Positions 1-6,844 of a stretch of DNA of 32,743 nucleotides are shown here, in pieces. The notes under the pieces were generated by a model that ran no database searches, was not told the DNA's origin, and worked only from the letters and a program-made list of their open reading frames with translations. The stretch covers positions 1 to 32,743 of the forward strand of contig JALOQY010000005.1 of NCBI GenBank assembly GCA_025459285.1. The letters are read 5' to 3'. The DNA is from Planctomycetota bacterium. Its GTDB lineage: Bacteria > Planctomycetota > JAJSAM01. A program made the position numbers and the translations under genes. How positions within the stretch are numbered: position 1 is the first letter of the stretch; each line of letters starts with the position of its first letter.

Positions 1-749
1 ATGGAGACGAAGCGGGTGAAGGTGAGCTGGGTCGGGCCGGACGGCGGGGGCTGGTTCGGCAGATGGACCGGCGCGGGCTTGCTGGGGGTGGAGGTGTTGC
101 TGCCAAGGAGGATGCCCGAGGCGAGGTCGTAGGTCCACGAGCTGCGGGCGCCGCCGGCCATCGACACGATGTACACGACGTCGATCGGCCGGTCGGCCCC
201 GGGGAGCTTCCCCTTGAGGACCCGGAAGCCCTCCTGGTTCACCAGGGGCAGCTTCGCGAGCGCCGCGGGATGGACCCAGAGGTCGAGGGCACAGGCGGCG
301 TGGGCGATCGTCCCGCCCAGCGGGGCCATCAGGAACGTGTTGTCGGTGCGGTTGATCGTGTAGAGCATCCCGTTCAGCGCCACGGCGTTGCGGCCCACGG
401 AGACCACGTCGAACTGCGAGTAGCCGTCGCCGGAGGCGCCCGCGTCGTCGCCCGGGCGCGGGTCGTCGTCGGTCTTGCGGTACTTCTTCCCGGTCTTCGC
501 GTCTTCCCAGTCGCCGTTCGGGTCCTCGATGAGCTGGTACCCGCTCTGGCGCACGGTGGCGGACGCGCCGTAGAAGGTCAGCCGGACGCCGGGCCGCACC
601 CACTCCGGGGCGCCCATGGCCTTCACCTCCGGGACGAGGAGGGAGAGGAGGCCGGCGTCGGCCTCGGCCTCCCAGGCGGGCGGAACCTGGGCGAGCGCGG
701 GCACGGCGGCGAGGAGGAGGAGCGGGGCGAGGCGATGGATCCGGACCAT
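1..749 (-). CDS. Exported protein of unknown function (3' end outside window)
   Basis: The frame is open from an ATG at 747-749 to the left edge, giving 249 complete codons and no stop. Residues 1-20 form a clear Sec signal peptide (MVRIHRLAPLLLLAAVPALA, then QVPP). The mature part is hydrophilic and has no motif I recognise. It has a stretch rich in Asp and Lys near residues 85-105 and a moderately conserved-looking beta-rich segment (YTINRTDNTFL). The Pro-rich tail near residue 230 runs off the window. There is no Shine-Dalgarno, but a TATCGT hexamer ends 7 nt before the ATG, so it may be translated from a leaderless mRNA. Codon use (G/C third positions) matches the neighbours. I assign no function. 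Confidence 0.75.
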   Translation of the reverse strand, partial: MVRIHRLAPLLLLAAVPALAQVPPAWEAEADAGLLSLLVPEVKAMGAPEWVRPGVRLTFYGASATVRQSGYQLIEDPNGDWEDAKTGKKYRKTDDDPRPGDDAGASGDGYSQFDVVSVGRNAVALNGMLYTINRTDNTFLMAPLGGTIAHAACALDLWVHPAALAKLPLVNQEGFRVLKGKLPGADRPIDVVYIVSMAGGARSSWTYDLASGILLGSNTSTPSKPAPVHLPNQPPPSGPTQLTFTRFVS

Positions 750-756
750 GGGATCC

Positions 757-762
757 ACGATA
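757..762 (-). promoter_or_regulatory. -10-like hexamer TATCGT, 7 nt before ATG
   Basis: Read on the minus strand this is TATCGT followed by 7 nt and the ATG at 749. It belongs to the TANNNT class seen at several other starts in this window. No convincing -35 hexamer is visible at 16-18 bp. Confidence 0.4.
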
Positions 763-791
763 CTCCGGCCGCCAAGATCCGGGTCCGGCGG

Positions 792-1988
792 TCAGGTGCC
801 GAGCCACTCCCTCCGCAGCGCGGCGAGAGAGTCCTCCCGGATCGCCCGGCGGATCCGCGCCATCAGGTCGAGCACGAAGTGGACATTGTGGATCGTGGCG
901 AGGCGGAAGAAGGTCAGCTCGTGGGCCAGGAAGAGGTGGCGGAGGTAGGCGCGGGAGTACGTGCGGCAGGTGGAGCAGGCGCAGGCCGGGTCGATCGGCA
1001 ACTCGTCGGTCTTGAAACGCGCTCCCCGGAGCTGGAACCGGAAGTTGTTCGCGGGTGCGCCACCCGAAGCCGGAGAGAGGTAGAGAATCCCCCGCCGCGC
1101 CTGCCGTGTCGGCGTCACGCAGTCGAAGGTGTCGATGCCCTTCTCGACACAGAGGAAGAGGTCGTCGATCCCGCCGATGCCGAGCAGATGGCGCGGCCGG
1201 CGGTCGAGGCGCGGGACGACCCAGTCGAGGATCTCGTGCATGTCGTCCTTCGACTTGCCGAGGCTGCCGCCGATCGCGATCCCGTCGAAGGGGCGCGAGC
1301 TCACGAAGTCCGCGCTCGCCTCGCGCAGGTCGCGGAACCAGCCGCCCTGGACGATCCCGTAGAGCGCCTGCCGCGGGTCGTGATCCCGCAGCGAGACCTC
1401 GGCCCAGCGGTGCGTTCGCTCGAGCGCACGCTTCGTGTACTCGTAGTCGGCGAGCGGGCTGGTGCACTCGTCGAAGGCCATGATCATGTCCGCGCCGAGG
1501 TCACTCTGGAGCCGCATGGAGCCCGCGGCATCCAGGAAGTGCTCGGACCCGTCGTAGACCGAGCGGAAGCGGACGCCCTCCTCGGTCACCTCCGCGAGAA
1601 CGGGCGACTTCCCGGCGGCCTCGGCGCGACCCGGGAAGATCGTCCCGAGCTTGTTCACGCCATGGGCCTTCCCGGCCCCGAGGGAGAAGGCCTGGAAGCC
1701 ACCGGAGTCGGTGAAGAAGGGTCGCGGGAAGCCCATGAAGCCGGCGAGTCCGCCGAACTTCCGGATCAGCTCCGCCCCCGGCCGGAGGGCCAGGTGGTAG
1801 GTGTTCGCGAGGGCGCACTGGGCGCCGAGGGCGAGCAGGTCCTCCGACGAGAGCGCCCGCACCGAGGCGCAGGTGGCCACCGGCACGAGGTACGGCGTGT
1901 CGATGGCGCCGCGCGCGGTGCGGATCCTCCCGAGCCGCGCCCGCGAGGCCCGGTCGTTCTTCAGCACTCGAAACCCGAACTCGCTCAT
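792..1988 (-). CDS. tgt: tRNA-guanine(34) transglycosylase
   Basis: 398 residues, the usual length. The enzyme exchanges guanine at tRNA position 34 for preQ1 (most bacteria) or queuine. DSGGFQ (catalytic/base-binding Asp94), YGIVQGG (210-216) and DCVTPTR with the nucleophile Asp289 are all present. The zinc site is Cys336, Cys338, Cys341 and His367, with the same 26-residue Cys-His spacing as in the Zymomonas enzyme. I start at the ATG at 1986-1988 (MSEFGF): an upstream ATG adds 12 residues that derive from a repeated GACCCC motif. The base-specificity loop reads GGSLG (240-244), not the usual bacterial GGLAVG, so the incoming base is uncertain. The gene diverges from the GHKL ATPase gene and no preQ1 synthesis genes are in view. 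Confidence 0.93.
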   Translation of the reverse strand: MSEFGFRVLKNDRASRARLGRIRTARGAIDTPYLVPVATCASVRALSSEDLLALGAQCALANTYHLALRPGAELIRKFGGLAGFMGFPRPFFTDSGGFQAFSLGAGKAHGVNKLGTIFPGRAEAAGKSPVLAEVTEEGVRFRSVYDGSEHFLDAAGSMRLQSDLGADMIMAFDECTSPLADYEYTKRALERTHRWAEVSLRDHDPRQALYGIVQGGWFRDLREASADFVSSRPFDGIAIGGSLGKSKDDMHEILDWVVPRLDRRPRHLLGIGGIDDLFLCVEKGIDTFDCVTPTRQARRGILYLSPASGGAPANNFRFQLRGARFKTDELPIDPACACSTCRTYSRAYLRHLFLAHELTFFRLATIHNVHFVLDLMARIRRAIREDSLAALRREWLGT

Positions 1989-1989
1989 C

Positions 1990-2060
1990 GTGACGCACCT
2001 GGGGCCTGACCCCGAGTGTGTCATTTTGGACCATCTGGTGCCAGACCCCCGGAGTCATTT
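1990..2060. repeat. Imperfect CCWGACCCC...GTCATTT direct repeat
   Basis: Two similar units lie side by side in the tgt/ATPase intergenic region: CCTGACCCC followed by GTCATTTT (2005-2027) and CCAGACCCCC followed by GTCATTT (2041-2060). The first unit is preceded by GTGACGCA (1990-1997). The same GTGACGCA-N7-CCAGACCCCG arrangement returns at 31370-31394. It is locally AT-richer than the surroundings. Confidence 0.5.
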
Positions 2061-2081
2061 GCGGCGGGCGGGGCGGGCGAC

Positions 2082-2087
2082 TACCTT
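2082..2087 (+). promoter_or_regulatory. -10-like hexamer TACCTT, 7 nt before ATG
   Basis: TACCTT is followed by 7 nt and the ATG of the GHKL ATPase gene at 2095. It fits the TANNNT pattern only loosely (three of six matches to TATAAT). A GAGGG also lies just before the ATG, too close for ideal ribosome binding. Confidence 0.3.
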
Positions 2088-2094
2088 CGAGGGT

Positions 2095-3924
2095 ATGGCA
2101 CGCGGGAAGGACAGCGGGCGGATCCGGCTCCAGCCGGCCGATTCCTTCGACCTCATCCGGCTCATCGCGAGGTCCCAGTCGGACCCCCGGAAGGCGGTGG
2201 CCGAGCTGGTGCAGAACTCCCTCGACGCGGGGGCGAACCACGTGCGCGTGAGCTGGTTCACGCACCAGGGACGGCGGGCGCTCTCGGTGTGGGACGACGG
2301 GCAGGGCGTCTTCCCCGACCTCGATCGCCCGGCCGCCCTCCGCACGATCGCCACGACCCTCGGCCGCTCCCACAAGGCGAAGCTCTCTCCGGCCGAGCGC
2401 CGGGAGCAGATGACGCTCGGCAAGTACGGCATCGGCCTCCTCGGCTTCTGGAGCGTCGGTGAGCGCATGGAGATCCGCAGCCGGGTGGCGGGGTCCGAGT
2501 TCTGGGTGCTCGAACTCGCGGAGGACGTCCGGGACGCCACCGTCCGGCGCCGGCCCGGCGGCCATCTGCCGCTAGACCCCACGATGACCGAGGTCGTGGT
2601 GACGCGCCTCCACCCGTCGGCGGAGGCCGCCCTCAAACCCCGGCGCCTCGCCGCTTATCTCGCGGGCGAGCTCCGGGGTCAGCTCCTCGACCGGACCGTC
2701 GAGTTGGAGATCATCGATCGGGTCGGTCGCGGACTGGCGCAGAAGCGACGCGTCGTCCGGCCCGTGAAGTACATGGGCATTCCCCTCACGCAGCTCGGCG
2801 AGCTCACCGTGGAGGGCTTCGCCGCGGCGCGCGTCGAGCTGTACCTGGTCCCGGAGGCCGAGGGCCGCCGGGGCATGGTCGCCCTCGCCTGCGGCGGCGG
2901 CACGGTCCTCCCGGACATCGCGCTCATGGACGGGCCGGAAGCGCCGCGCGCGCCGTGGTCGGCGGGTCGCTTCGAAGGGGTCATCGACTTCCCGGACCTG
3001 ACCGTGGCCCCGTCCACCCGGCGCGGCTTCGTGCCGGACGCGCCGGCCGAGGCGTTCCTCGCGGCCCTCCCGACCCTGGAGGCCCGGCTGCGGGTGATCC
3101 TCGACGAGGAGGCCGTGCGCCGCCGGGTGGAGGACGAGGCGGACGACGCGAAGGCGCTACGCCGGCTCTTCCGGCGCCTCCCGAAGTCCCTGCCGCACTA
3201 CACGCTGTTCGAGGTGGAGGGCCCGGGCCCCGGGCGTACCCCGGCGGGACCAGGAGAAACGATGCCGGAAGTGGAGGGTGAGGGGGCGGGCGTCGAAGCC
3301 GAGGAGTTCGAGCCCGCTGGCGCCGGCGGCTCCCCGGACACGGACCTCCTCTATCCTCCGGGCCCCCTCGCCGCCGTGGAGGTCCGGCCCCGGCGCAGCA
3401 CGCTGGCGCCGGGGGGCAGCCGCGCCCTGCGCGCCGTGGCGAAGGACGCCGACGGGCGCCGGATCGACGACGGCGTCGGGTTCGAGTGGCGACTCGCCGG
3501 TCCCGGGCAGCTCGCCGGGGACGGCGCCCGTGCCGTCTACCGCGCCCCGGACGATCCCGGCGAGGCGCGCGTCCGAGTGCTGGCGACCTCCGGCGCCGCG
3601 CTTGCCGAGGCCGAGGCGGCGATCAACGTGTCGGAGGATGCGGTGGAGGCCGGCGTCGCGGCGGGCGTCCCCGAGCCGAGGAAGGTCGAAGCCCCCGCCG
3701 AGGACTGGCGCTCCCGCTTCCGCGGGATCCGGTGGGACGTCAACACCGCCCACCCCGACTGGCTCCTCGTGCGCGACGACAAGCGGCGTCGCCTCGCCTA
3801 CCTCGCGCAGCTCTTCGCGAAGGAGGTGGTCCTCCGCAACTTCGGTGGGGAGGCCGGCGGCCAGATCCTCGAGCGGCTCGTGCAGGTGCTCACCCGCATC
3901 GGCGAGCCCGCGCGCCGGGCGTGA
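2095..3924 (+). CDS. GHKL-type ATPase with internal Ig-like domain, unknown role
   Basis: 609 residues, no signal peptide or membrane segment, so probably cytosolic. The N-terminal third is a GHKL (Hsp90/MutL/MORC-like) ATP-binding domain: ELVQNSLDAG (37-46) supplies the catalytic Glu37 and Mg-binding Asn41, DDGQG (67-71) is the G1 box, and GKYGIGLLG (109-117) is the G2 box. Residues about 160-345 look like a transducer-type region. After an acidic linker (375-420), residues about 426-512 read as a bacterial Ig-like fold (LAPGGSRALRAVAKDADG, ending in an INVSE strand), which is odd for a cytosolic ATPase. The last 65 residues (541-605, with WDVNTAHPDW and KEVVLRNFGG) form a separate helical module I have seen only in uncharacterised proteins. 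It starts at the first ATG after the repeat region. Role unknown; MORC-like or defence ATPase is one possibility. Confidence 0.85.
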   Translation: MARGKDSGRIRLQPADSFDLIRLIARSQSDPRKAVAELVQNSLDAGANHVRVSWFTHQGRRALSVWDDGQGVFPDLDRPAALRTIATTLGRSHKAKLSPAERREQMTLGKYGIGLLGFWSVGERMEIRSRVAGSEFWVLELAEDVRDATVRRRPGGHLPLDPTMTEVVVTRLHPSAEAALKPRRLAAYLAGELRGQLLDRTVELEIIDRVGRGLAQKRRVVRPVKYMGIPLTQLGELTVEGFAAARVELYLVPEAEGRRGMVALACGGGTVLPDIALMDGPEAPRAPWSAGRFEGVIDFPDLTVAPSTRRGFVPDAPAEAFLAALPTLEARLRVILDEEAVRRRVEDEADDAKALRRLFRRLPKSLPHYTLFEVEGPGPGRTPAGPGETMPEVEGEGAGVEAEEFEPAGAGGSPDTDLLYPPGPLAAVEVRPRRSTLAPGGSRALRAVAKDADGRRIDDGVGFEWRLAGPGQLAGDGARAVYRAPDDPGEARVRVLATSGAALAEAEAAINVSEDAVEAGVAAGVPEPRKVEAPAEDWRSRFRGIRWDVNTAHPDWLLVRDDKRRRLAYLAQLFAKEVVLRNFGGEAGGQILERLVQVLTRIGEPARRA

Positions 3925-3991
3925 TCGCCCGTCACGACGCCGGCTCGGATGCTGGACCTCCGGTAGGACATAAAGTAGGATGATTCATACG

Positions 3992-4255
3992 ATGAACCGG
4001 CTGAAGATCAGCATCACTCTGCCTGCCGATCTCGTGGAACGAATCGACGAGGAGGCGGGACGGACGGCCCGCGCGAACCGGAGCGCCGTGATCGAGCGCT
4101 GGCTCCGGGCCGGCGCGCGCCGGCAGGCGGGGGAGAGGCTCCGGGAAGCAACCATCGCCTACTACGATTCCCTCCGGGCGGAGGAGAGGGCCGACGATGC
4201 GGCCTATGCCCGGGCCGTCGCCGAGAGTTCCCTCAGGCTCCGCTACGATGACTGA
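3992..4255 (+). CDS. Ribbon-helix-helix antitoxin-like protein (CopG type)
   Basis: 87 residues from the second ATG (an ATG at 3980, four codons earlier, is an alternative). The start MNRLKISITLPADLVERID is typical of a ribbon-helix-helix DNA-binding beta strand and first helix, followed by NRSAVIERWL as the second helix. The C-terminal half is charged and helical and would bind the toxin. Its ATGACTGA end overlaps the start of the MazF-like gene by 8 bp, the classic antitoxin-toxin coupling. By family behaviour it should bind its own promoter and repress the pair. AGTAGG lies upstream of the ATG at 3992. Confidence 0.88.
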   Translation: MNRLKISITLPADLVERIDEEAGRTARANRSAVIERWLRAGARRQAGERLREATIAYYDSLRAEERADDAAYARAVAESSLRLRYDD

Positions 4256-4592
4256 GCGACTCCCGCCCCCGCGTCGCGGACGACTCCATTGGGCGCTGCT
4301 CGGCAAGCGCCGGCCGGTGCTCGTCCTCTCGCCGGACTATCGCAACGAACGTGCCTCCGACCTCATCGTCATCCCCTGCTCCACGCGGCTCCGGGAGGCG
4401 CCGACCCACGTGCGGCTCGCGCGGGGACAGGGAGGGATCGCCGTGCCCTCCGTGCTGAAGTGCGAGCAGATCACGACGCTCCCGCGCGACGTGCTCGACC
4501 CGCGCCCGCTCGGCCCCCCGCTCGAAGGCGCGCTCCTGGCCGCCGTGGAGCAGGCCGTCCTGCGCGCCATCGGCGTCCCGGTCGGCTGCTGA
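4248..4592 (+). CDS. MazF/PemK family toxin-like endoribonuclease
   Basis: 114 residues. The family cuts mRNA at short sequence motifs and stops growth when its antitoxin is lost. Family signatures are RGRLHWALLGKRRPVLVLSP (10-29), NERASDLIVIPCST with the conserved Arg/Ser-Thr region, and SVLKCEQITTLPR. The start ATG is inside the last codons of the ribbon-helix-helix gene, so the two are translationally coupled. An in-frame ATG further upstream would lie deep inside the antitoxin gene and is rejected. The protein looks intact and full length. Confidence 0.9.
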   Translation: MTERLPPPRRGRLHWALLGKRRPVLVLSPDYRNERASDLIVIPCSTRLREAPTHVRLARGQGGIAVPSVLKCEQITTLPRDVLDPRPLGPPLEGALLAAVEQAVLRAIGVPVGC

Positions 4593-4607
4593 CCGCGCCG
4601 GCCGACC

Positions 4608-4626
4608 GCCCTCCGCGAGCGAGGGC
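4608..4626. terminator. Weak hairpin between convergent toxin and nucleotidyltransferase genes
   Basis: GCCCTC and GAGGGC pair around a 7-nt loop in the 40-bp space between two convergent stop codons. There is no T-run, so it is only a possible bidirectional terminator. Confidence 0.25.
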
Positions 4627-4632
4627 TGGAGG

Positions 4633-5100
4633 TCACCTCGGGTCCGCGGCGTCCGGGTCGGGCGGGGCCAGCGAGAGGAGCCTCGCGTCCTCGAGATCCA
4701 CGGGACGCCCTGCGGCGCGCTTCGACTCGATGAGATCTTCCCGGGAGACGACGGGGATCGCGACTCCGCGGAAGTCCATCGTGACTCTCCGTCCGACGGC
4801 CGTATCGAACTCGAGGCCGGGCGTTCGGGTCTGCACGTCTATGCGCACGCGGTCGCGGAAGATCGAGATCTCGTTCGAGAGGACGGCCTCCGGCGTCGTC
4901 AGGGCGGCCGTTCCAAGGCCTCCGGCGAGCATGGCTTCGAGGAGGCGGCGGGCGTTCTCAGGCGTGGCGCGGATCAGGATGTCGACGTCGAATGTGGTCC
5001 GCGGGACCCCATGCAGGATGGCGGCGACCCCTCCGATGACGAGGTAGTCGACCTCAAGGTCGTTCAAGCACTTGAACACGCCCCGCAATCGGTCGAGCAT
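4633..5100 (-). CDS. MNT-type nucleotidyltransferase (toxin-antitoxin type)
   Basis: 155 residues. GGVAAILHG (23-31) followed by RTTFDVDIL gives the Gly-Gly and Asp38/Asp40 pair of a minimal nucleotidyltransferase, as in DUF6036/AbiEii-related proteins. The C-terminal part (VVSREDLIESKRAAGRPVDL, then EDARLL) is the usual helical tail of these proteins. The 66-residue gene upstream overlaps its start by 47 bp, so the two are surely co-expressed. Related proteins act as nucleotidylating or phosphoryl-transferring partners in toxin-antitoxin pairs, or modify small substrates. The real target is unknown. Confidence 0.85.
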   Translation of the reverse strand: MLDRLRGVFKCLNDLEVDYLVIGGVAAILHGVPRTTFDVDILIRATPENARRLLEAMLAGGLGTAALTTPEAVLSNEISIFRDRVRIDVQTRTPGLEFDTAVGRRVTMDFRGVAIPVVSREDLIESKRAAGRPVDLEDARLLSLAPPDPDAADPR

Positions 5101-5254
5101 CTCTTCCCCGGGCCAGCTCAGGATGGAAGTGGAGAGCGAGGTCGGTGAACTCCACGAGGAGTTCCATCCGCTCCTCGGCGGTGAGCGACTGGAACCACCG
5201 GGCCTTTGCCTCGGGGGATTCCTCCGACCGGTCGTGGCTTACGGAGTCTGGCAT
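5054..5254 (-). CDS. Small partner protein of the nucleotidyltransferase
   Basis: 66 residues, Asp/Glu- and Arg-rich, with no signal peptide. The core (KARWFQSLTAEERMELLVEF) followed by a C-terminal GRVQVLERP resembles small proteins that precede MNT-type nucleotidyltransferases in many genomes. It overlaps the next gene by 47 bp in another frame. No Shine-Dalgarno is visible, but TAGAAT ends 6 nt before the ATG. By analogy it could be an antitoxin or a substrate-recruiting partner, which is inference. It is short, but its composition and gene pairing support a real gene. Confidence 0.7.
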   Translation of the reverse strand: MPDSVSHDRSEESPEAKARWFQSLTAEERMELLVEFTDLALHFHPELARGRDARPIAGRVQVLERP

Positions 5255-5260
5255 CCCCGG

Positions 5261-5266
5261 ATTCTA
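5261..5266 (-). promoter_or_regulatory. -10-like hexamer TAGAAT, 6 nt before ATG
   Basis: TAGAAT then CCGGGG then ATG at 5254 on the minus strand. Compare TACAAT-CCGGCC-ATG before the sigma factor gene. It would start a leaderless mRNA for the small protein/nucleotidyltransferase pair. Confidence 0.5.
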
Positions 5267-5313
5267 CCCCGAAGCGGCCGCCGGCCATCGGATCGCCGGC
5301 CGCGCGCCGGGGG

Positions 5314-6687
5314 TCAGAGGTCGATGCGGCGATCGAAGGTGAGGCGGGTGTCGAGGCGGGCGTCATAGCTCTCGAGGATCGTCTGGAAGTCGGGCACCGG
5401 CCGTCCCCGCCAGACCTCGGTCTTCCCCACGCGGACGACGACCTCCTTCGACGGGTCGATCATCCGGTCGTTGAGGAGGATCGAGAGGCCCTTCGGCCCG
5501 GGCATGACCGCCACCTCCAGCGTGATCTCGTTGGCCTCGATCTTCGCCCGGACGTACTGCCGGTCCACGGGCCGCTCGCACCGGAGCCAGTAGAACCACT
5601 GCTTCTGGATGCGGCCGCAGCCTTCGATCGCCCCTTCGAGCGGGAACGGGTCCTTCACGTACTCCCAAACCACCACCTTCGGGAAGGGGTCGCGCTTCTG
5701 CACCTCGATGTACTTGATGCCGGCCTCGGGCTCCCCCGGCGGGAAGGCGTGGGCGAGGCCCGGGTACGACGCGAACCGGATCTTCTCGTAGCCCCCGGGA
5801 TCGCGCTTCTTCAGGTCCTCGATCTCGTCGTTCGCGTAAAGGAACGTGCCCGGCATGCAGTTGTGGTCCTCGAGGCCCGTGTAGTACCAGACCGCGAGGT
5901 TGCGGACGTTCGGGAGGAAGCCGTGCTGGAGCGAGGCCACCTCCTCCTTCGTCGCCACCTGGCTCTGGGGCGCGGCCATGAGCACGCCGTGAGCCGGGAT
6001 CGCCCCGGCGAAGAGGTCCGGGTGCCGGCCGGCCATGTGGAACGAGCCGGTGGCTCCCATGCTGAACCCCATGACGTAGACGCGGTCGGGGTCGATCTCG
6101 TACTGGGCCTTCGCGATCTCGATGAGCGAGAGGACGAACCGCTCCCCATGCACCGTGTTCCATGTGTCGTGCACGAGCTGGATGCCCTGGGGGTACATGC
6201 CGAGGCAGTTCTTCGCGTGCCACTTCGTGGCTTCGCTCGCCGCGCCGGCGCCGGGGCCGCCGCCGTGCAGCCCGATCACGAGCCCCTTCCCGCGGCCCGA
6301 GCCGTTCAGGATGAACGAGGCTTCCCCGTAGGGCGTCTGGATCGCCGACTTCCCTCCCGCGCCGTGCCGGGGACCGTGCTTCTGAGCCGCCTTCGCGAGG
6401 ATCTTCACGATCTCGGCGAGCTTCCCCTCGGGGATCGGGCCGAACTTCTTCGCCTCCTCCACGAGGGCGGCGCGCGCCGAAGCGTCCCAGTCGGTGAAGC
6501 AGGTCTTCGGCCGGGCCTTCATCCACCGCTCGGCGAGGTCGGCGGCGGCCTTCGCGCTCTTCGCATCCCAGACGGGCGCGGCCTCCTGCGCCGCGGCGGG
6601 CGGACCGAAGAGGAGGAGAGCGAGGAGGAGCGCGGCGGCCGGACCACGGGCCGGGGTCGCCGCCGGGGGGAGGGATCGCGGGACCAT
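5314..6687 (-). CDS. Exported alpha/beta hydrolase (esterase-like)
   Basis: 457 residues from the ATG at 6685-6687; an ATG three codons earlier (6696) overlaps the probable -10 TATCAT, so I prefer the shorter form. Residues 1-33 form a long signal peptide (hydrophobic AAALLLALLLFGPPAAA). HGGG (141-144) is the oxyanion-hole loop and GFSMGA carries the nucleophile Ser209. An Asp in GLEDHN and a His in GLAHAF are plausible triad partners. The fold resembles PHB-depolymerase/feruloyl-esterase-type secreted hydrolases. The last 130 residues are an extra domain of unknown role, found also in similar proteins that I remember as uncharacterised. The substrate cannot be told. It stands alone between the toxin-like pairs and the cation-transporter gene. 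Confidence 0.85.
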   Translation of the reverse strand: MVPRSLPPAATPARGPAAALLLALLLFGPPAAAQEAAPVWDAKSAKAAADLAERWMKARPKTCFTDWDASARAALVEEAKKFGPIPEGKLAEIVKILAKAAQKHGPRHGAGGKSAIQTPYGEASFILNGSGRGKGLVIGLHGGGPGAGAASEATKWHAKNCLGMYPQGIQLVHDTWNTVHGERFVLSLIEIAKAQYEIDPDRVYVMGFSMGATGSFHMAGRHPDLFAGAIPAHGVLMAAPQSQVATKEEVASLQHGFLPNVRNLAVWYYTGLEDHNCMPGTFLYANDEIEDLKKRDPGGYEKIRFASYPGLAHAFPPGEPEAGIKYIEVQKRDPFPKVVVWEYVKDPFPLEGAIEGCGRIQKQWFYWLRCERPVDRQYVRAKIEANEITLEVAVMPGPKGLSILLNDRMIDPSKEVVVRVGKTEVWRGRPVPDFQTILESYDARLDTRLTFDRRIDL

Positions 6688-6694
6688 GCGGTCC

Positions 6695-6700
6695 ATGATA
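6695..6700 (-). promoter_or_regulatory. -10-like hexamer TATCAT, 7 nt before ATG
   Basis: TATCAT matches TATAAT at five of six positions and ends 7 nt before the ATG at 6687. It decides the start choice of the hydrolase gene because it overlaps the upstream ATG at 6696. No -35 is evident. Confidence 0.45.
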
Positions 6701-6844
6701 GGCTCGGCAGCGGTCGGAGCGATCATTCGGCGGGAGGAGACCATGGTTCCGGAGGACCTGGAACTGCGGCGGAGGAGGGGGCGCACAGGAGACCCGGAGC
6801 CGGCGGCGATCGTTCGAAGGGGGCCCCGTCGAACGGGGGCCGCG

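Noticed and set aside
63-2009. Long open frame on the plus strand (648 codons)
   Set aside because: It lies antisense to the exported protein gene and tgt. The Arg/Gly/Val/Glu-heavy composition is that of a shadow frame in GC-rich DNA.
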